Shown: positions 55,040-63,929 of the stretch, in pieces
How the letters are laid out: each line of letters begins with the position of its first letter
Numbering within the stretch: the first letter of the stretch is position 1
Source: Chthonomonadia bacterium
GTDB taxonomy: Bacteria > Armatimonadota > HRBIN16
Assembly: GCA_013314755.1 (NCBI GenBank)
Contig: JABUFA010000011.1
Location: forward strand, 1 to 64,000
Length of the DNA stretch: 64,000 bases
Direction of reading: 5' to 3'
Position numbers and translations under genes: made by a program
The notes under the pieces: generated by a model
Told to the model about the DNA's origin: nothing
Seen by the model: only the letters and a program-made list of their open reading frames with translations
Database searches by the model: none

Positions 55040-55926
55040 ACGATAGCCATAGCCTCCTGTGCCTTAAGGAGTGGGAAGCCCATCTCCTCGCGCTGTTTCA
55101 GATACTGCACACAGCATTTACGCGCCAGCGCACGCACGCGGTTGATATAGCTGGCGCGTTCGGTGACCGAGATACTGCCCCGCGCGTCCAGCAGGTTGAA
55201 CACATGCGAGCACTTCAGCGCGTAATCAAAAGCCGGGTGCGTGTAGCCCAAATCGGCAATACGGTGTCCTTCCGCTTCGAACATCTCGAACAGGCGGAAT
55301 AGCATCTCCACATCCGCATGGTCAAAGTTATAGTAGTTATGCTCTATTTCGGCGTGCCGGTCTACCTCGCCGTAGGTGATGCCATGCGCCCATTCCAGCT
55401 CCCAGAAGCTGTCCTTTTTCTGCAGGCACATGGCGAGTCGTTCCGGTCCATAAGTAATTTCGGCGCAAACGGGGCGACACTCGATACCGCCCATCTGCTG
55501 GAAGTAGGTGAACTGCGTGATTTCGGTACCGTCCAGCCACACTTCCCAGCCCACGCCCGACGCGCCCAGCGTGGGAGCTTCCCAGTCGTCCTCCACGAAG
55601 CGGATATCGTGTTCTAACGGGTCGATATCCAGCGCACGCAGGCTGTCCAGGTAAAGGTCCACGACGTTATCCGGGGACGGCTTCAGGATGACCTGATACT
55701 GGTAGTAGTGCTGGACGCGCATCGGGTTGCGCCCATAGCGTCCGTCTGCGGGGCGGCGGGAGGGCTGTACGTAGGCGACGTTCCACGGCTCCGGTCCGAG
55801 ACTGCGCAGAGCCGTGCCGGGCGCCATAGTGCCTGCCCCTACCTCCACGTCGTAGGGCTGAAGAATCAAGCACCCATGCTGTGCCCAGAACTGTTCCAAT
55901 CTGAGCAGAAGTTCCTGAAAAGTCAT
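55036..55926 (-). CDS. glyQ: Glycine--tRNA ligase alpha subunit
   Basis: A 296-residue class II catalytic subunit of the bacterial glycyl-tRNA synthetase; it forms glycyl-adenylate. It shows [24 protein letters not shown]-type N-terminus ([20 protein letters not shown]), [35 protein letters not shown] and [14 protein letters not shown], all conserved. Its end overlaps lepB by 4 bases, and the SigH-like gene ends 6 bases upstream, so sigH, glyQ and lepB probably form one transcript. Confidence 0.96.
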   Translation of the reverse strand: MTFQELLLRLEQFWAQHGCLILQPYDVEVGAGTMAPGTALRSLGPEPWNVAYVQPSRRPADGRYGRNPMRVQHYYQYQVILKPSPDNVVDLYLDSLRALDIDPLEHDIRFVEDDWEAPTLGASGVGWEVWLDGTEITQFTYFQQMGGIECRPVCAEITYGPERLAMCLQKKDSFWELEWAHGITYGEVDRHAEIEHNYYNFDHADVEMLFRLFEMFEAEGHRIADLGYTHPAFDYALKCSHVFNLLDARGSISVTERASYINRVRALARKCCVQYLKQREEMGFPLLKAQEAMAIV

Positions 55927-55932
55927 AGCACC

Positions 55933-56652
55933 TCAGTTACTGGTAAAGAGTTCGCGCAGGTCGGCTTTGCCCAAAGGCAATCCTGCCACCTTACGCTTGA
56001 TTCGCGCCAGGGCGTTATCTACGGATTTTGTTTTGCATTGCAACGCCTCGGCGATTTCCCGGTACGATTTGCCGAAGTGATAGTGCATCAGCACGCGCCA
56101 TTCGAAATCGCTCAGCAGTTGCTGGAGCGTGCGCTGCAGCTGGCGGGTATCTTCGGCGCGGAGCAGTCGCTCCTCCGGGTCGCTGCTCGGCTCAGCGGGC
56201 AGCATATCCGCCAGGCTCCAGTCGGCGTCTTCATCGTCCGACGTCACCTCCAGCGACAGGGAGGTGTTCAGTGGCATCTGTTTCTGGCGCGTCGCCGCCT
56301 TGATGGCGGTAATGATATGCCGCTGGATGCACACTTTGGCAAACGCCGGGAACGAAATGGGCTTATCGGTTCGGTAATCGAGGATAGCCTGCCACAGCCC
56401 AATCATACCGACCTGCAGCAGGTCCTCGCGTTCTGCGCCCAACAGGAAATACGATTTAACTTTGGTGCGAACCAGGTTGCGATACTTATACAGCAGGAAC
56501 TCCGCCGCCTGTTCGTCGCCTTTCTGCGCCTGCTCTACGATTTCCCGGTCGGACATCTGCATGTAGCGACGATAGCAGCGCTTGACGTGCGATTCACCTT
56601 CCGTGAACACTGTATTCCCATCCTCACCCAATGATAGAGTGGGCGGCTGCAT
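55933..56652 (-). CDS. Sigma factor of the SigH/Spo0H type
   Basis: A 239-residue sigma-70 family factor most like the sporulation/stationary-phase factor SigH. Region 2 contains EFLLYKYRNLVRTKVKSYFLLGAEREDLLQVGMIGLWQAI (in part, key words KSYFLLGAEREDLLQVGMIG) and IQRHIITAIKAATRQKQMPLN; region 4 contains YREIAEALQCKTKSVDNALARIKRK, where KSVDNAL is typical of this group. The start at 56652 is chosen because a promoter with a predicted start site near 56669 lies just downstream of a longer GTG option at 56673. No strong ribosome binding site is seen. Sporulation itself is not implied. Confidence 0.85.
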   Translation of the reverse strand: MQPPTLSLGEDGNTVFTEGESHVKRCYRRYMQMSDREIVEQAQKGDEQAAEFLLYKYRNLVRTKVKSYFLLGAEREDLLQVGMIGLWQAILDYRTDKPISFPAFAKVCIQRHIITAIKAATRQKQMPLNTSLSLEVTSDDEDADWSLADMLPAEPSSDPEERLLRAEDTRQLQRTLQQLLSDFEWRVLMHYHFGKSYREIAEALQCKTKSVDNALARIKRKVAGLPLGKADLRELFTSN

Positions 56653-56675
56653 ATTCACAGCCGTGTTCTGCACTC

Positions 56676-56704
56676 ATCATACCAAAATCGCGCGAAAAAG
56701 GCAA
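56676..56704 (-). promoter_or_regulatory. Sigma-70 promoter for the SigH-like gene operon
   Basis: Minus strand TTGCCT (56704-56699), 17 bases, TATGAT (56681-56676). The -35 is identical to that of the tRNA-Leu promoter. The predicted start near 56669 leaves a leader of about 17 bases. Confidence 0.7.
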
Positions 56705-56724
56705 GAGTTCGAATACCTGTTCTT

Positions 56725-56755
56725 TCAAAACAGGGCGAGCGGTTGACGCTCGCCC
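56725..56755 (-). terminator. Intrinsic terminator of the 330-residue secreted protein gene
   Basis: On the minus strand GGGCGAGCG and CGCTCGCCC (56755-56733) pair around a TCAAC loop, followed by TGTTTTGAAAG. It lies 18 bases after the stop at 56773. Confidence 0.8.
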
Positions 56756-56772
56756 CGCTTCGCCAGACGCTG

Positions 56773-57765
56773 CTATTCGCCAATCATGCCGAAGTTGCGC
56801 ACGAGGATGCCGAAGTCAAACAGTGTCACCTCGTTGTCGCCGTCCAGGTCGCCGAAGAAGATGTCGAAGAAGCTGAGCTGTCTGACGCTGCCGTCTCCAA
56901 ACTCCACATCCCTCTGCACCGCGGGCAGTGCGCTGGAGAACAGCAGGACGAAGTCATAGATGCCGTCGGGCACATCCACATCGGTTTCAAACGTGCCGTC
57001 TTCGTCCAGCTCCACCTGTACTGCATCTGCCACATTTCCGTCGCGGGTGCGCGCCTCCAGCGTAGCATACCGCTTGCCCTGATAGCCGGCGGTGTTGACC
57101 TGCCCTGTCAGCGAACGGGAGAAGAGCACGAACGCCAGGTCGTCCGGTTTTTCATCACAGCGGTCAAGGATAGGCTGTTGAAAGCCGGTTGCAGGCGAAA
57201 ACTGCAGTGCCGGGCAGAGCATGAGAGGACGGTGAGCAGACCAGCGAAAGTCCTCCATATCCACACGGGCACTGTTTTTGTCGTCCTCCGAAATCTGCAG
57301 CCAGTAGTGCTGTTCTATCTCCTGAGTGAAGGGCTGGGGCAGTTTGGCGGAAAAGTAGAACACGCGCTGCTGAGTGCAGTCCCAGCGACCGGTATAGCGC
57401 AAAACATCCGGGCGGACGCAAGCGCGGTAAATCGGTTCCGGCTCTGGCTCGCACGTGCCCGGCTTGTTGCGGTAGATGGCGATGTAGTAGCTCCACCGCT
57501 TGCTATACTGCGCCGAGGTTAACAGTACGCCCCACCAGCTCACCCGCACGATGGGACCGGTACGTGTGCAGATCCAGTCGTCCATCGCCACCCGATTGAG
57601 CGGGCGTGGCTGCTCGCAACTGAACACGCGGGATTCGTGTGAGGCGAGCGGCCAGGTGTACCGTTGAAGCCATTTGAAGCTCCAGTAGGTCGGTCCAGCA
57701 AACTGCGCCTGTGCGCTGACAGCCAGTACCAGCACCGCCAGCATCCAAAAACTGCGTCGGATCAT
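56773..57765 (-). CDS. Secreted protein with single dockerin-like repeat
   Basis: A 330-residue secreted protein. A signal peptide (1-20) is followed by a domain (about 25-200) with SRVFSCEQPRPLNRVAMDDWICTRTGPIVRVSWWG, shown in part, a pattern (DDW-C...TGPI-x-WWG) I associate with uncharacterised secreted proteins of Planctomycetes-like bacteria. A beta domain (about 225-300, LTGQVNTAGYQGKRYATLEAR) leads to a single calcium-loop repeat GDLDGDNEVTLFDFGILVRNFG (last 20 residues, in part). The other dockerin-like proteins here have two such repeats, so this end looks halved. Cysteines suggest disulfides. Function unknown. Confidence 0.65.
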   Translation of the reverse strand: MIRRSFWMLAVLVLAVSAQAQFAGPTYWSFKWLQRYTWPLASHESRVFSCEQPRPLNRVAMDDWICTRTGPIVRVSWWGVLLTSAQYSKRWSYYIAIYRNKPGTCEPEPEPIYRACVRPDVLRYTGRWDCTQQRVFYFSAKLPQPFTQEIEQHYWLQISEDDKNSARVDMEDFRWSAHRPLMLCPALQFSPATGFQQPILDRCDEKPDDLAFVLFSRSLTGQVNTAGYQGKRYATLEARTRDGNVADAVQVELDEDGTFETDVDVPDGIYDFVLLFSSALPAVQRDVEFGDGSVRQLSFFDIFFGDLDGDNEVTLFDFGILVRNFGMIGE

Positions 57766-57829
57766 TTTTCTTGTTCCTCCTTATTTGATTGGGAAATCGG
57801 GCTCCCGCTCGACATCCCGGTCGAACGAA

Positions 57830-57857
57830 CAGGGACGCCCATCGCGGGGCGTCCCTG
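57830..57857 (-). terminator. Hairpin terminator of the 1427-residue subtilase gene
   Basis: CAGGGACGCCC (57830-57840) and GGGCGTCCCTG (57847-57857) form an 11-base-pair perfect stem, followed on the minus strand by TTCGTTC. The U-tract is weak but the stem is strong, placed 11 bases after the stop. Confidence 0.65.
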
Positions 57858-57867
57858 CATCACGCGG

Positions 57868-60800
57868 TTATTCGTCCCCAATCATGCCGAAGTTGCGAAC
57901 CAGGATGCCGAAGTCAAACAGGGTGACCTCTTCATCCCCATCCAGGTCGGCATTTGGGTTCCATCCGCTATCGCCCGGCATTGTGCCAAAGGCGGCAACC
58001 AGCGCACCGAAGTCAAACAGGGTGACCTCGTTGTCCCCGTCCACGTCGCCGTTCACCAGGCTGAAGTTCACCGTGACGTCGCCGGTGATGGAGATACTGC
58101 CGCGCGTCTGGCGGAGCCAGTGCGATACCTTCGCCGCCACGTCAAACGTGCCGTTCAACGTGGTGCTGAAAGCGTAAGCCCCGTTGTCTTCCAGACCCAC
58201 CACATGCGTCTCCAGCGGAGTGGTGTCGCCCGGATTGCGGACCTCAATGGTTGCCGAGAAATCGGCTGGGTTGCCGCCGAAGTCCTGCAACTCCACCCTG
58301 CCCGACACCGTGCGCGAACTGGCGCCAACCGTCAGCGTGCCCGTGCCGCTACTGGGGTTCAGCGGGTCGTCACCCGCAAATGCCACATCAATCGGATGCG
58401 CCCCCAGCGAAGCGCCAGCGGGGATGGTGTAGTTGAGGCTGGCAACGCCATCCGAACCAGTGACTGCGTTGCCCACCGATGAGCCGTCCACTTTGAAGCT
58501 GAGCGTGCGCCCCACAATCAGTGCGCCGTCATGGGTGCGCGTGAGCTTCGCGCTCAGCGTTACCGTCTCTCCTCGCGTGCCCGAGACGTTGGACACGGTG
58601 ACGGTGGTGTTGGCATATCGGCGGAAGGTTGCGGTGTCGGTCGTGCCGTGATAGATGCTGTCGCCCGCAAACGATGCGCTCATCGGGCGGTTGCCCAGTG
58701 CTCCTGAGCTGACCGTCCACGAACGGGTCGCCACCCCCGAGCTGCTGGTGGTGGCAGAGCCTGCAGATGTGCCGTCTACCGTGAAACTCACCGACCTGCC
58801 GCCAACTGCGGCGTTGTCCACCACGCGGCGCAGGGTAGCTTTCAGAGTGGTGGACTGCCCGATCGTGCCCGAGGCGTTGTCCAGTTCCAGCACGGTGAGG
58901 TATTTGGTGGCAACGGTGTATTGTGGGCTGTAGCTCCAGTTGCCCGCCACATCACGCGCCGCGAACTGTATCTTGTTCTGCGTTGCGCTCTGCTGGTTGA
59001 AAGGCACATCGCTGGCAGTGATGGTCTGGAAGGCGGTCGTGCCGTCCGAGCCGGTGATGGCGGTGCTGTACCAGCTGCTCCAGGTAGAGCCTCCGTCGGT
59101 GGAGTAGCGATACCATCCCAGCACGGAGGTCGCCAGCCCCGACAGCACGTCCCTGACCTGCACCGTGCAGGTGGGGGTCAGCCCTGCGTAGCCGACTCCA
59201 GCAATGGTGAAGTTCTGCCAGTCCTGCGGAGCGGTCAGGTCGATCTTGATAACCTGCCAGCCGCTATCGCTGTAGTTGCCTGCGCGGTCGTAGGCGCGGA
59301 AGTAGATCTGGTTCTGTCCACCGCCGCCTTCCTGGTTGAAGGGCACGCTCGAGGCGTAAATCCATTCCAGGTCGGTGGAGCCGTTGGAGGCATACGTGCC
59401 GCAGGAATAAGGACCCTGCACCCCGGTGCCAGATGTCCAGTACCAGTAGTACAGCCCCGAGGTATTCAATCCCGACAGAACATCCTGTACCTTAATCCAG
59501 CAATTTGGCACGGGGTCGTTTGTCCAGTCGGGCCACAGGTCCTGCCAGTTCGTGGGAGCCGTACCGTCCACGATGATGGTGTTGGTCACGGAGGCGGTTC
59601 CGCCGTTGATGGAGGCGACCTCAAACCGAACGTTCTTGCTGCCCTCGGTGATTCCGCGCAGGCTCCACACCAGCCGACGCCAGTAGCCGGCAGGGATGTT
59701 GCCCATGTTGGTGGTTTGCTCGCCGGCGAAGTAGAAGCTTTCCTCCGCTCCGTTGGGCGCATAGCGCACGTAGGTCATGCCATTCAACGAGATGCCGGAA
59801 GAGAGCAGGTCGATGTCGCCCAGCACCCCCGACGCCACAAATGAGTCGGCGCGGGCCCAGCCCGTGACGTCAAAGTCCACACTGGGTTTGACCGCGACAG
59901 GCGTGCTGAAGGAGAGGGTGATATTGGGATTCACCGGTCCGTAGACGGCGTGCACTGCGACCGCCCATGCCTGCGAACTGCCTTCGTTCTGCGCGTAGGT
60001 GTATACCTTGATACGGTAATCGCCCGCCTGCGCGTTGGTGACGTTGATGACCTCCACATTGTCCCGTGAGGAAACCGACCACCACTCCCCGCTGGCGCCG
60101 CTGCCGAACGGCGCACGGTCCAGGTAGAGGTCCAGGTCGTTCTTGAGCGCAATACTGCCACCGGAAGGTGCAGGCGCGTCGGGATAGACCAGCACCACGC
60201 GCAGGAGGCTGGCATTCTGAGGCAGGTTGAAGTCCACCGTGCGCAGGTCGCCTGTGCCACCGTTACCCCACCACCAGGTATACCACCAGCCATCTAAGCT
60301 GTAGTGTGACAGCATGGCATCTACCTTGCCTCTGCCCTGAGCAGTGCTGGAGTGTCCGAGGTTGATGGTGTTGGCGAGAATGACCGCTTTGGTCGCCCAC
60401 GCGGGCATGTTGAAGTGCCCAATCATCCCCGCCACCAGACCGGCAACGTGGGGCGCCGCCATGGATGTGCCTGACCATCCGTACCTGTAACCATTGTTAC
60501 TGGTGTTGCTGGTGGAGTCGATCCATGAGCCGGGCGCGACCACATCGGGTTTGACCCGGCTATCGCCGGTCGGACCGCGCGAGGAGTAGTCCGTTACCTG
60601 GTCCACGTAGCCGGCATTGTTATCGTAGATGGCGCCAATGGTAAATGCCCCTTTGGCTACGCCCGGTCCGCCGATGGTGCCTCCGCTGGGTCCGTCGTTA
60701 CCAGCGGAAATGACCGGCACAATGCCCAGCTGGAACAGCTCATCCACCTTGCGCGACTGCGAGTCGGTGCCAGTCAGGTTGGTGCCGCCGAACCCACCGC

Positions 60801-62151
60801 TGTAGTTGAACACCTGCCTGCGGTAACGGTCCTCCCTGCCTTGCATGTCCAGCAAGCCTTGCGACACCGAATCGCCTTCGGATACTGCGCGTCCATCTGC
60901 AGCGAGGCGAAACACCTTGCTGACCAGCAGGTCGAAACCGTCCACATTGGTGTCCTGAACACCCTGAGCGGTGCCGCGATAGCGCGCCTGCGCCACGCCT
61001 TCGCCGATGAACGTGCCCAGCACGTGCGTGCCGTGACCATGCTGGTCGTCCCACACGTTGGTTTCGGTGGTGCGGTTGTAACCCGCAGTACCCCCGATAA
61101 TGTTGCCGAAGTCCCAGTGGTAGATATTGAAACCGCTGTCCATCTCTCCCACCTTGATGGACCTGCCGCCTTCGGGGCGACCGTCATGCTGGTAATACCA
61201 TAGCAGGTCGGCGTTGATGGACGCCTGGGACTGCGTGTGGTGCGCCACACTCTGGCGTATCGGCTCCACGAACAGCACCGCGTCCATGTCCAGCAAACGG
61301 TTCACCGTCGCCGCGTCCGCCACCACCGGAAGCACCGCCAGCGAGGGGTCATACGCGCCCGTCTGCTCCACCATGCCCGCGATTGCCTCGCGTGCCGCTT
61401 CGTCGTGACCGAACAGGTTCACATACAGCCAGACGCGCTCGCCGGTGGTGTCGCCCATGAACATCCGAAGGTCAGGGTCTAACTTCTGCACCGGGTAGGG
61501 CTGACCCACCCAGCGCACCTGCGGATGCTGTGCCACCGCGTTGAGCTGCGCCACCGGGATGCGCGCCTGATAGGCGGTGTAGGGGTAGAAGCCCAGCAGT
61601 TTCACGCCGCGCTCCTCCAGCCATGCCTGCAGACCTTCGTCCAGCCTGCCGTTAAGCAGGATGAGTGCATACACAGTGGGCTGAACGCCTGTTGTCTGCG
61701 TGGAGAGCTGTTCGGCACGCTGTCGCGCCAGCTGTGCCAGCGCAGGTTGCAGTTTTTCGCCCTCTGGGGGCGTGTATTCGCCGCTGAGAAAAGCCAGTGC
61801 CACCTTCTCGCCCTTGGTGCCAAAGGGGAGCGGGAAGCGACCGGCTTCTATCACGCCTTCCCTGCCCATCGCTCGTCCTTCCTGCAGGTATTCAGGACCG
61901 ACGGCTCGGTTGGGGTTGGCGATTTCAGGTCGGGTATGTGCCACAGAGGTCTGATATTCGGGGGGAGGGGTCATTCCGGGCATGGCGAACAGCATATCCA
62001 GCGGGCTGCCCGGAACGAGCAAGAGGGGTGGTGTCGAAGAAGGAGCAGACTCTTTCTTCAGTTGAGCGTGTGCCAGTGGCATCAGGCTGAGCGCCAGTAG
62101 GGCAGCAACAGCCCATGCCACAGGCAAGAACCTGTGTGCTCTGATTGTCAT
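57868..62151 (-). CDS. Large secreted subtilase (S8) with Ig-like repeats and dockerin-like end
   Basis: A 1427-residue secreted protease. A signal peptide (about 1-29) and long propeptide region lead to the catalytic domain with Asp in VGEMDSGFNIYHWD (near 338), His in DQHGHGTHVLGT (near 372) and Ser in SGTSMAAPHVAG (near 562). A P-domain-like part (about 620-730), two or three beta domains, and two bacterial Ig-like repeats with VSFTVDGTSAG and LSFKVDGSSVG (about 1100-1270) follow. The last 150 residues are a carboxypeptidase-regulatory-like fold plus two dockerin-like calcium loops, closely matching the 227-residue protein at 35837. A sigma-54-type promoter lies upstream. Confidence 0.88.
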   Translation of the reverse strand: MTIRAHRFLPVAWAVAALLALSLMPLAHAQLKKESAPSSTPPLLLVPGSPLDMLFAMPGMTPPPEYQTSVAHTRPEIANPNRAVGPEYLQEGRAMGREGVIEAGRFPLPFGTKGEKVALAFLSGEYTPPEGEKLQPALAQLARQRAEQLSTQTTGVQPTVYALILLNGRLDEGLQAWLEERGVKLLGFYPYTAYQARIPVAQLNAVAQHPQVRWVGQPYPVQKLDPDLRMFMGDTTGERVWLYVNLFGHDEAAREAIAGMVEQTGAYDPSLAVLPVVADAATVNRLLDMDAVLFVEPIRQSVAHHTQSQASINADLLWYYQHDGRPEGGRSIKVGEMDSGFNIYHWDFGNIIGGTAGYNRTTETNVWDDQHGHGTHVLGTFIGEGVAQARYRGTAQGVQDTNVDGFDLLVSKVFRLAADGRAVSEGDSVSQGLLDMQGREDRYRRQVFNYSGGFGGTNLTGTDSQSRKVDELFQLGIVPVISAGNDGPSGGTIGGPGVAKGAFTIGAIYDNNAGYVDQVTDYSSRGPTGDSRVKPDVVAPGSWIDSTSNTSNNGYRYGWSGTSMAAPHVAGLVAGMIGHFNMPAWATKAVILANTINLGHSSTAQGRGKVDAMLSHYSLDGWWYTWWWGNGGTGDLRTVDFNLPQNASLLRVVLVYPDAPAPSGGSIALKNDLDLYLDRAPFGSGASGEWWSVSSRDNVEVINVTNAQAGDYRIKVYTYAQNEGSSQAWAVAVHAVYGPVNPNITLSFSTPVAVKPSVDFDVTGWARADSFVASGVLGDIDLLSSGISLNGMTYVRYAPNGAEESFYFAGEQTTNMGNIPAGYWRRLVWSLRGITEGSKNVRFEVASINGGTASVTNTIIVDGTAPTNWQDLWPDWTNDPVPNCWIKVQDVLSGLNTSGLYYWYWTSGTGVQGPYSCGTYASNGSTDLEWIYASSVPFNQEGGGGQNQIYFRAYDRAGNYSDSGWQVIKIDLTAPQDWQNFTIAGVGYAGLTPTCTVQVRDVLSGLATSVLGWYRYSTDGGSTWSSWYSTAITGSDGTTAFQTITASDVPFNQQSATQNKIQFAARDVAGNWSYSPQYTVATKYLTVLELDNASGTIGQSTTLKATLRRVVDNAAVGGRSVSFTVDGTSAGSATTSSSGVATRSWTVSSGALGNRPMSASFAGDSIYHGTTDTATFRRYANTTVTVSNVSGTRGETVTLSAKLTRTHDGALIVGRTLSFKVDGSSVGNAVTGSDGVASLNYTIPAGASLGAHPIDVAFAGDDPLNPSSGTGTLTVGASSRTVSGRVELQDFGGNPADFSATIEVRNPGDTTPLETHVVGLEDNGAYAFSTTLNGTFDVAAKVSHWLRQTRGSISITGDVTVNFSLVNGDVDGDNEVTLFDFGALVAAFGTMPGDSGWNPNADLDGDEEVTLFDFGILVRNFGMIGDE

Positions 62152-62269
62152 TTCTGGTCTCCCTTCCTGGGCGATGCGTGCCGCTCTGCCGGCACCTGGT
62201 TGAGCAGCGAGGCTTCACCCGGACATATTTGAACGTGTGACGTTGACCGATATCTCCAACCAGTAATAG

Positions 62270-62285
62270 TGCAAGATTCGTGCCA
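62270..62285 (-). promoter_or_regulatory. Sigma-54 (-24/-12) promoter for the large subtilase
   Basis: The minus strand reads TGGCACGAATCTTGCA, an exact match to TGGCACG-N4-TTGC(A/T), with GG and GC separated by 10 bases. The expected start, about 12 bases downstream near 62259, leaves a leader of about 108 bases before 62151. Activation would need a bacterial enhancer-binding protein. Confidence 0.85.
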
Positions 62286-62388
62286 AATCCTGCGTTTTTG
62301 AGGATTCTGAAAAGTTTTTTTTAGAAAAATTTCTTCTCCTCAAAATTAATGTAATAACTAACGACAACATAATGACGTGTGATGCTGT

Positions 62389-62418
62389 CTGGATGTTGTC
62401 GGGAGTGGCGACATCCAG
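62389..62418. promoter_or_regulatory. Inverted repeat, possible sigma-54 enhancer-binding site
   Basis: CTGGATGT (62389-62396) and ACATCCAG (62411-62418) form an 8-base-pair inverted repeat 104-133 bases upstream of the -24 element, with an AT-rich stretch (62300-62360) between, the usual layout for enhancer-binding protein sites. A terminator for the upstream gene is unlikely because no T-run follows. Confidence 0.45.
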
Positions 62419-62539
62419 AGGGGTAGATAAAGTAAAGCGGTAGGACGTTAAGTTGATTCCGGTGGACAGTCCGAAGCAATGTGGTCGAACAGGACACCCC
62501 CTCACTTCGTTCAGCGCAACATATGCCTATCTTGAACCG

Positions 62540-63925
62540 TTACCAGCCGTAGCGCTCGGGTCCCCAGTCTTTCTCGATCAGTTCCTGCTTCAGCAGTATC
62601 AGCTTCCGACTGGGCACGTCCTCATAGACCACCACGCCCGGACCGATGCAGGTATACGCGCCGATTTTCACCCCCGGCTGGGTAATCACGTTGACGCCCG
62701 TCCTGCTGAAGTCGCCAAAATAGGTGGCGTCTGCACCGTGTGTGGGAAATTCGCGCCTCCCTTTGATGCGATGAATGGTTTCGCCATCGTCAAAGCGCAG
62801 GGTGCCGCACACCGTCGCCGCGCCGATGTCCACCGACTGCCCGACCACGCCAGAAATCTCGCAGTAGTGGTACAGGTACGCGCCGTCGAACATCACGCCG
62901 TCCAGCTCCGCGCCATGTCCCACGATGCACCGGTTGCCCACCACGCTGTATGCGCCCACCAGGCAATAGTCGCTGACGCGGGTATGGTCGCCAATGGCTA
63001 CCGCCCTGCCCACAATCGCGCCGTTGACCACCCGCGCTCCTCTGCCGATGAACACGTTGCCCTCAATCACCACCCGGTTGCCGATTTCGCTTCCCTCGCC
63101 CAGCACCACGTGTCCGCGTATCTCCGCGCCGTCATGGATTCGCGCTGTCGGGTGGACTATGCTTGCCTGCAGGTTACGGCTCATTTCATCCAGCACGCGC
63201 CGGTTCGCCTCCAGAATGTGCCAGGGCTTGTCCATATCCACCAGGTAGCCCTCCACCTCCACCGCCAGCACCTCTTCGCCGTCGTCAATCAACGTCTGCA
63301 CGCTCTGCGCCAGCTCCGCCTCGGCGGGAGGCATTCCTCCCACCGGCACGTAGGTCATGATGCCCGGATTGTTCAGGATGGCGGGAACGGCTTTCGGGGT
63401 GAAGGCGTACATACCACATAAACGGTGCTCACAGTCCCGGCTGTGTCCTTCCACATACTGGATGCGTCCCCCGTCCACCTTTGCCCCCAGCCAATCGGTC
63501 GGTCGCTCCGGGGGAGTGATCGGCTGCACCAGTGCGACCGCTGCTGCATCACCACCCCGTGCAACCTCCAGAAAACGGCTGACGGTAGCCTGTGTGGTAA
63601 CCACGTCGCCATAGAACACCGCGAAGGGTTGTTGCGCATCCAGCAGGGGCAATGCAGACTGGATGCAAACCGCTGTGCCCGGCGTGCCCTGTACGCTCAC
63701 ATAGGCGATTTCCAGACCGTCCAGCCCATGCAGGGCAGAGCGCACCGAGCCGGTGTGCACACCAACCACCACCACGGCGCGACGGATACCTGCCTCGCGA
63801 ATCTGTTCTGCCAGCCGGCGGACGGCAGGCTTGTTCACCACGGGTGTTGCGCACTTGTTGCGCACCTCGTTGTAGGGCCAGAAGCGGGTTCCTGCCCCCG
63901 CGCATAGCACAATCGCCTGTTCCAT
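62540..63925 (-). CDS. GlmU-like sugar nucleotidyltransferase with beta-helix acyltransferase-type domain
   Basis: A 461-residue two-domain protein. The N-terminal nucleotidyltransferase fold (about 1-225) shows AIVLCAGAGTRFWPYNEVRNK, split here as LCAGAGTRFWP and NEVRNKCATPVVNKP, with FYGDVV and DMDKPWHIL later. The left-handed beta-helix (about 245-460) has hexapeptide repeats such as GEGSEIGNRVVIEGNVFIG, in part. Overall order matches GlmU and related sugar-1-phosphate nucleotidyltransferases for cell-wall or polysaccharide precursors, but the first catalytic lysine segment is altered (RNKCATP). AGGAGG precedes the start at 63925. Confidence 0.82.
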   Translation of the reverse strand: MEQAIVLCAGAGTRFWPYNEVRNKCATPVVNKPAVRRLAEQIREAGIRRAVVVVGVHTGSVRSALHGLDGLEIAYVSVQGTPGTAVCIQSALPLLDAQQPFAVFYGDVVTTQATVSRFLEVARGGDAAAVALVQPITPPERPTDWLGAKVDGGRIQYVEGHSRDCEHRLCGMYAFTPKAVPAILNNPGIMTYVPVGGMPPAEAELAQSVQTLIDDGEEVLAVEVEGYLVDMDKPWHILEANRRVLDEMSRNLQASIVHPTARIHDGAEIRGHVVLGEGSEIGNRVVIEGNVFIGRGARVVNGAIVGRAVAIGDHTRVSDYCLVGAYSVVGNRCIVGHGAELDGVMFDGAYLYHYCEISGVVGQSVDIGAATVCGTLRFDDGETIHRIKGRREFPTHGADATYFGDFSRTGVNVITQPGVKIGAYTCIGPGVVVYEDVPSRKLILLKQELIEKDWGPERYGW

Positions 63926-63929
63926 CGCT

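Noticed and set aside
62389-62418. Terminator for the GlmU-like gene
   Set aside because: The stem is not followed by a T-run on the minus strand and lies 120 bases after the stop; an enhancer site fits better.
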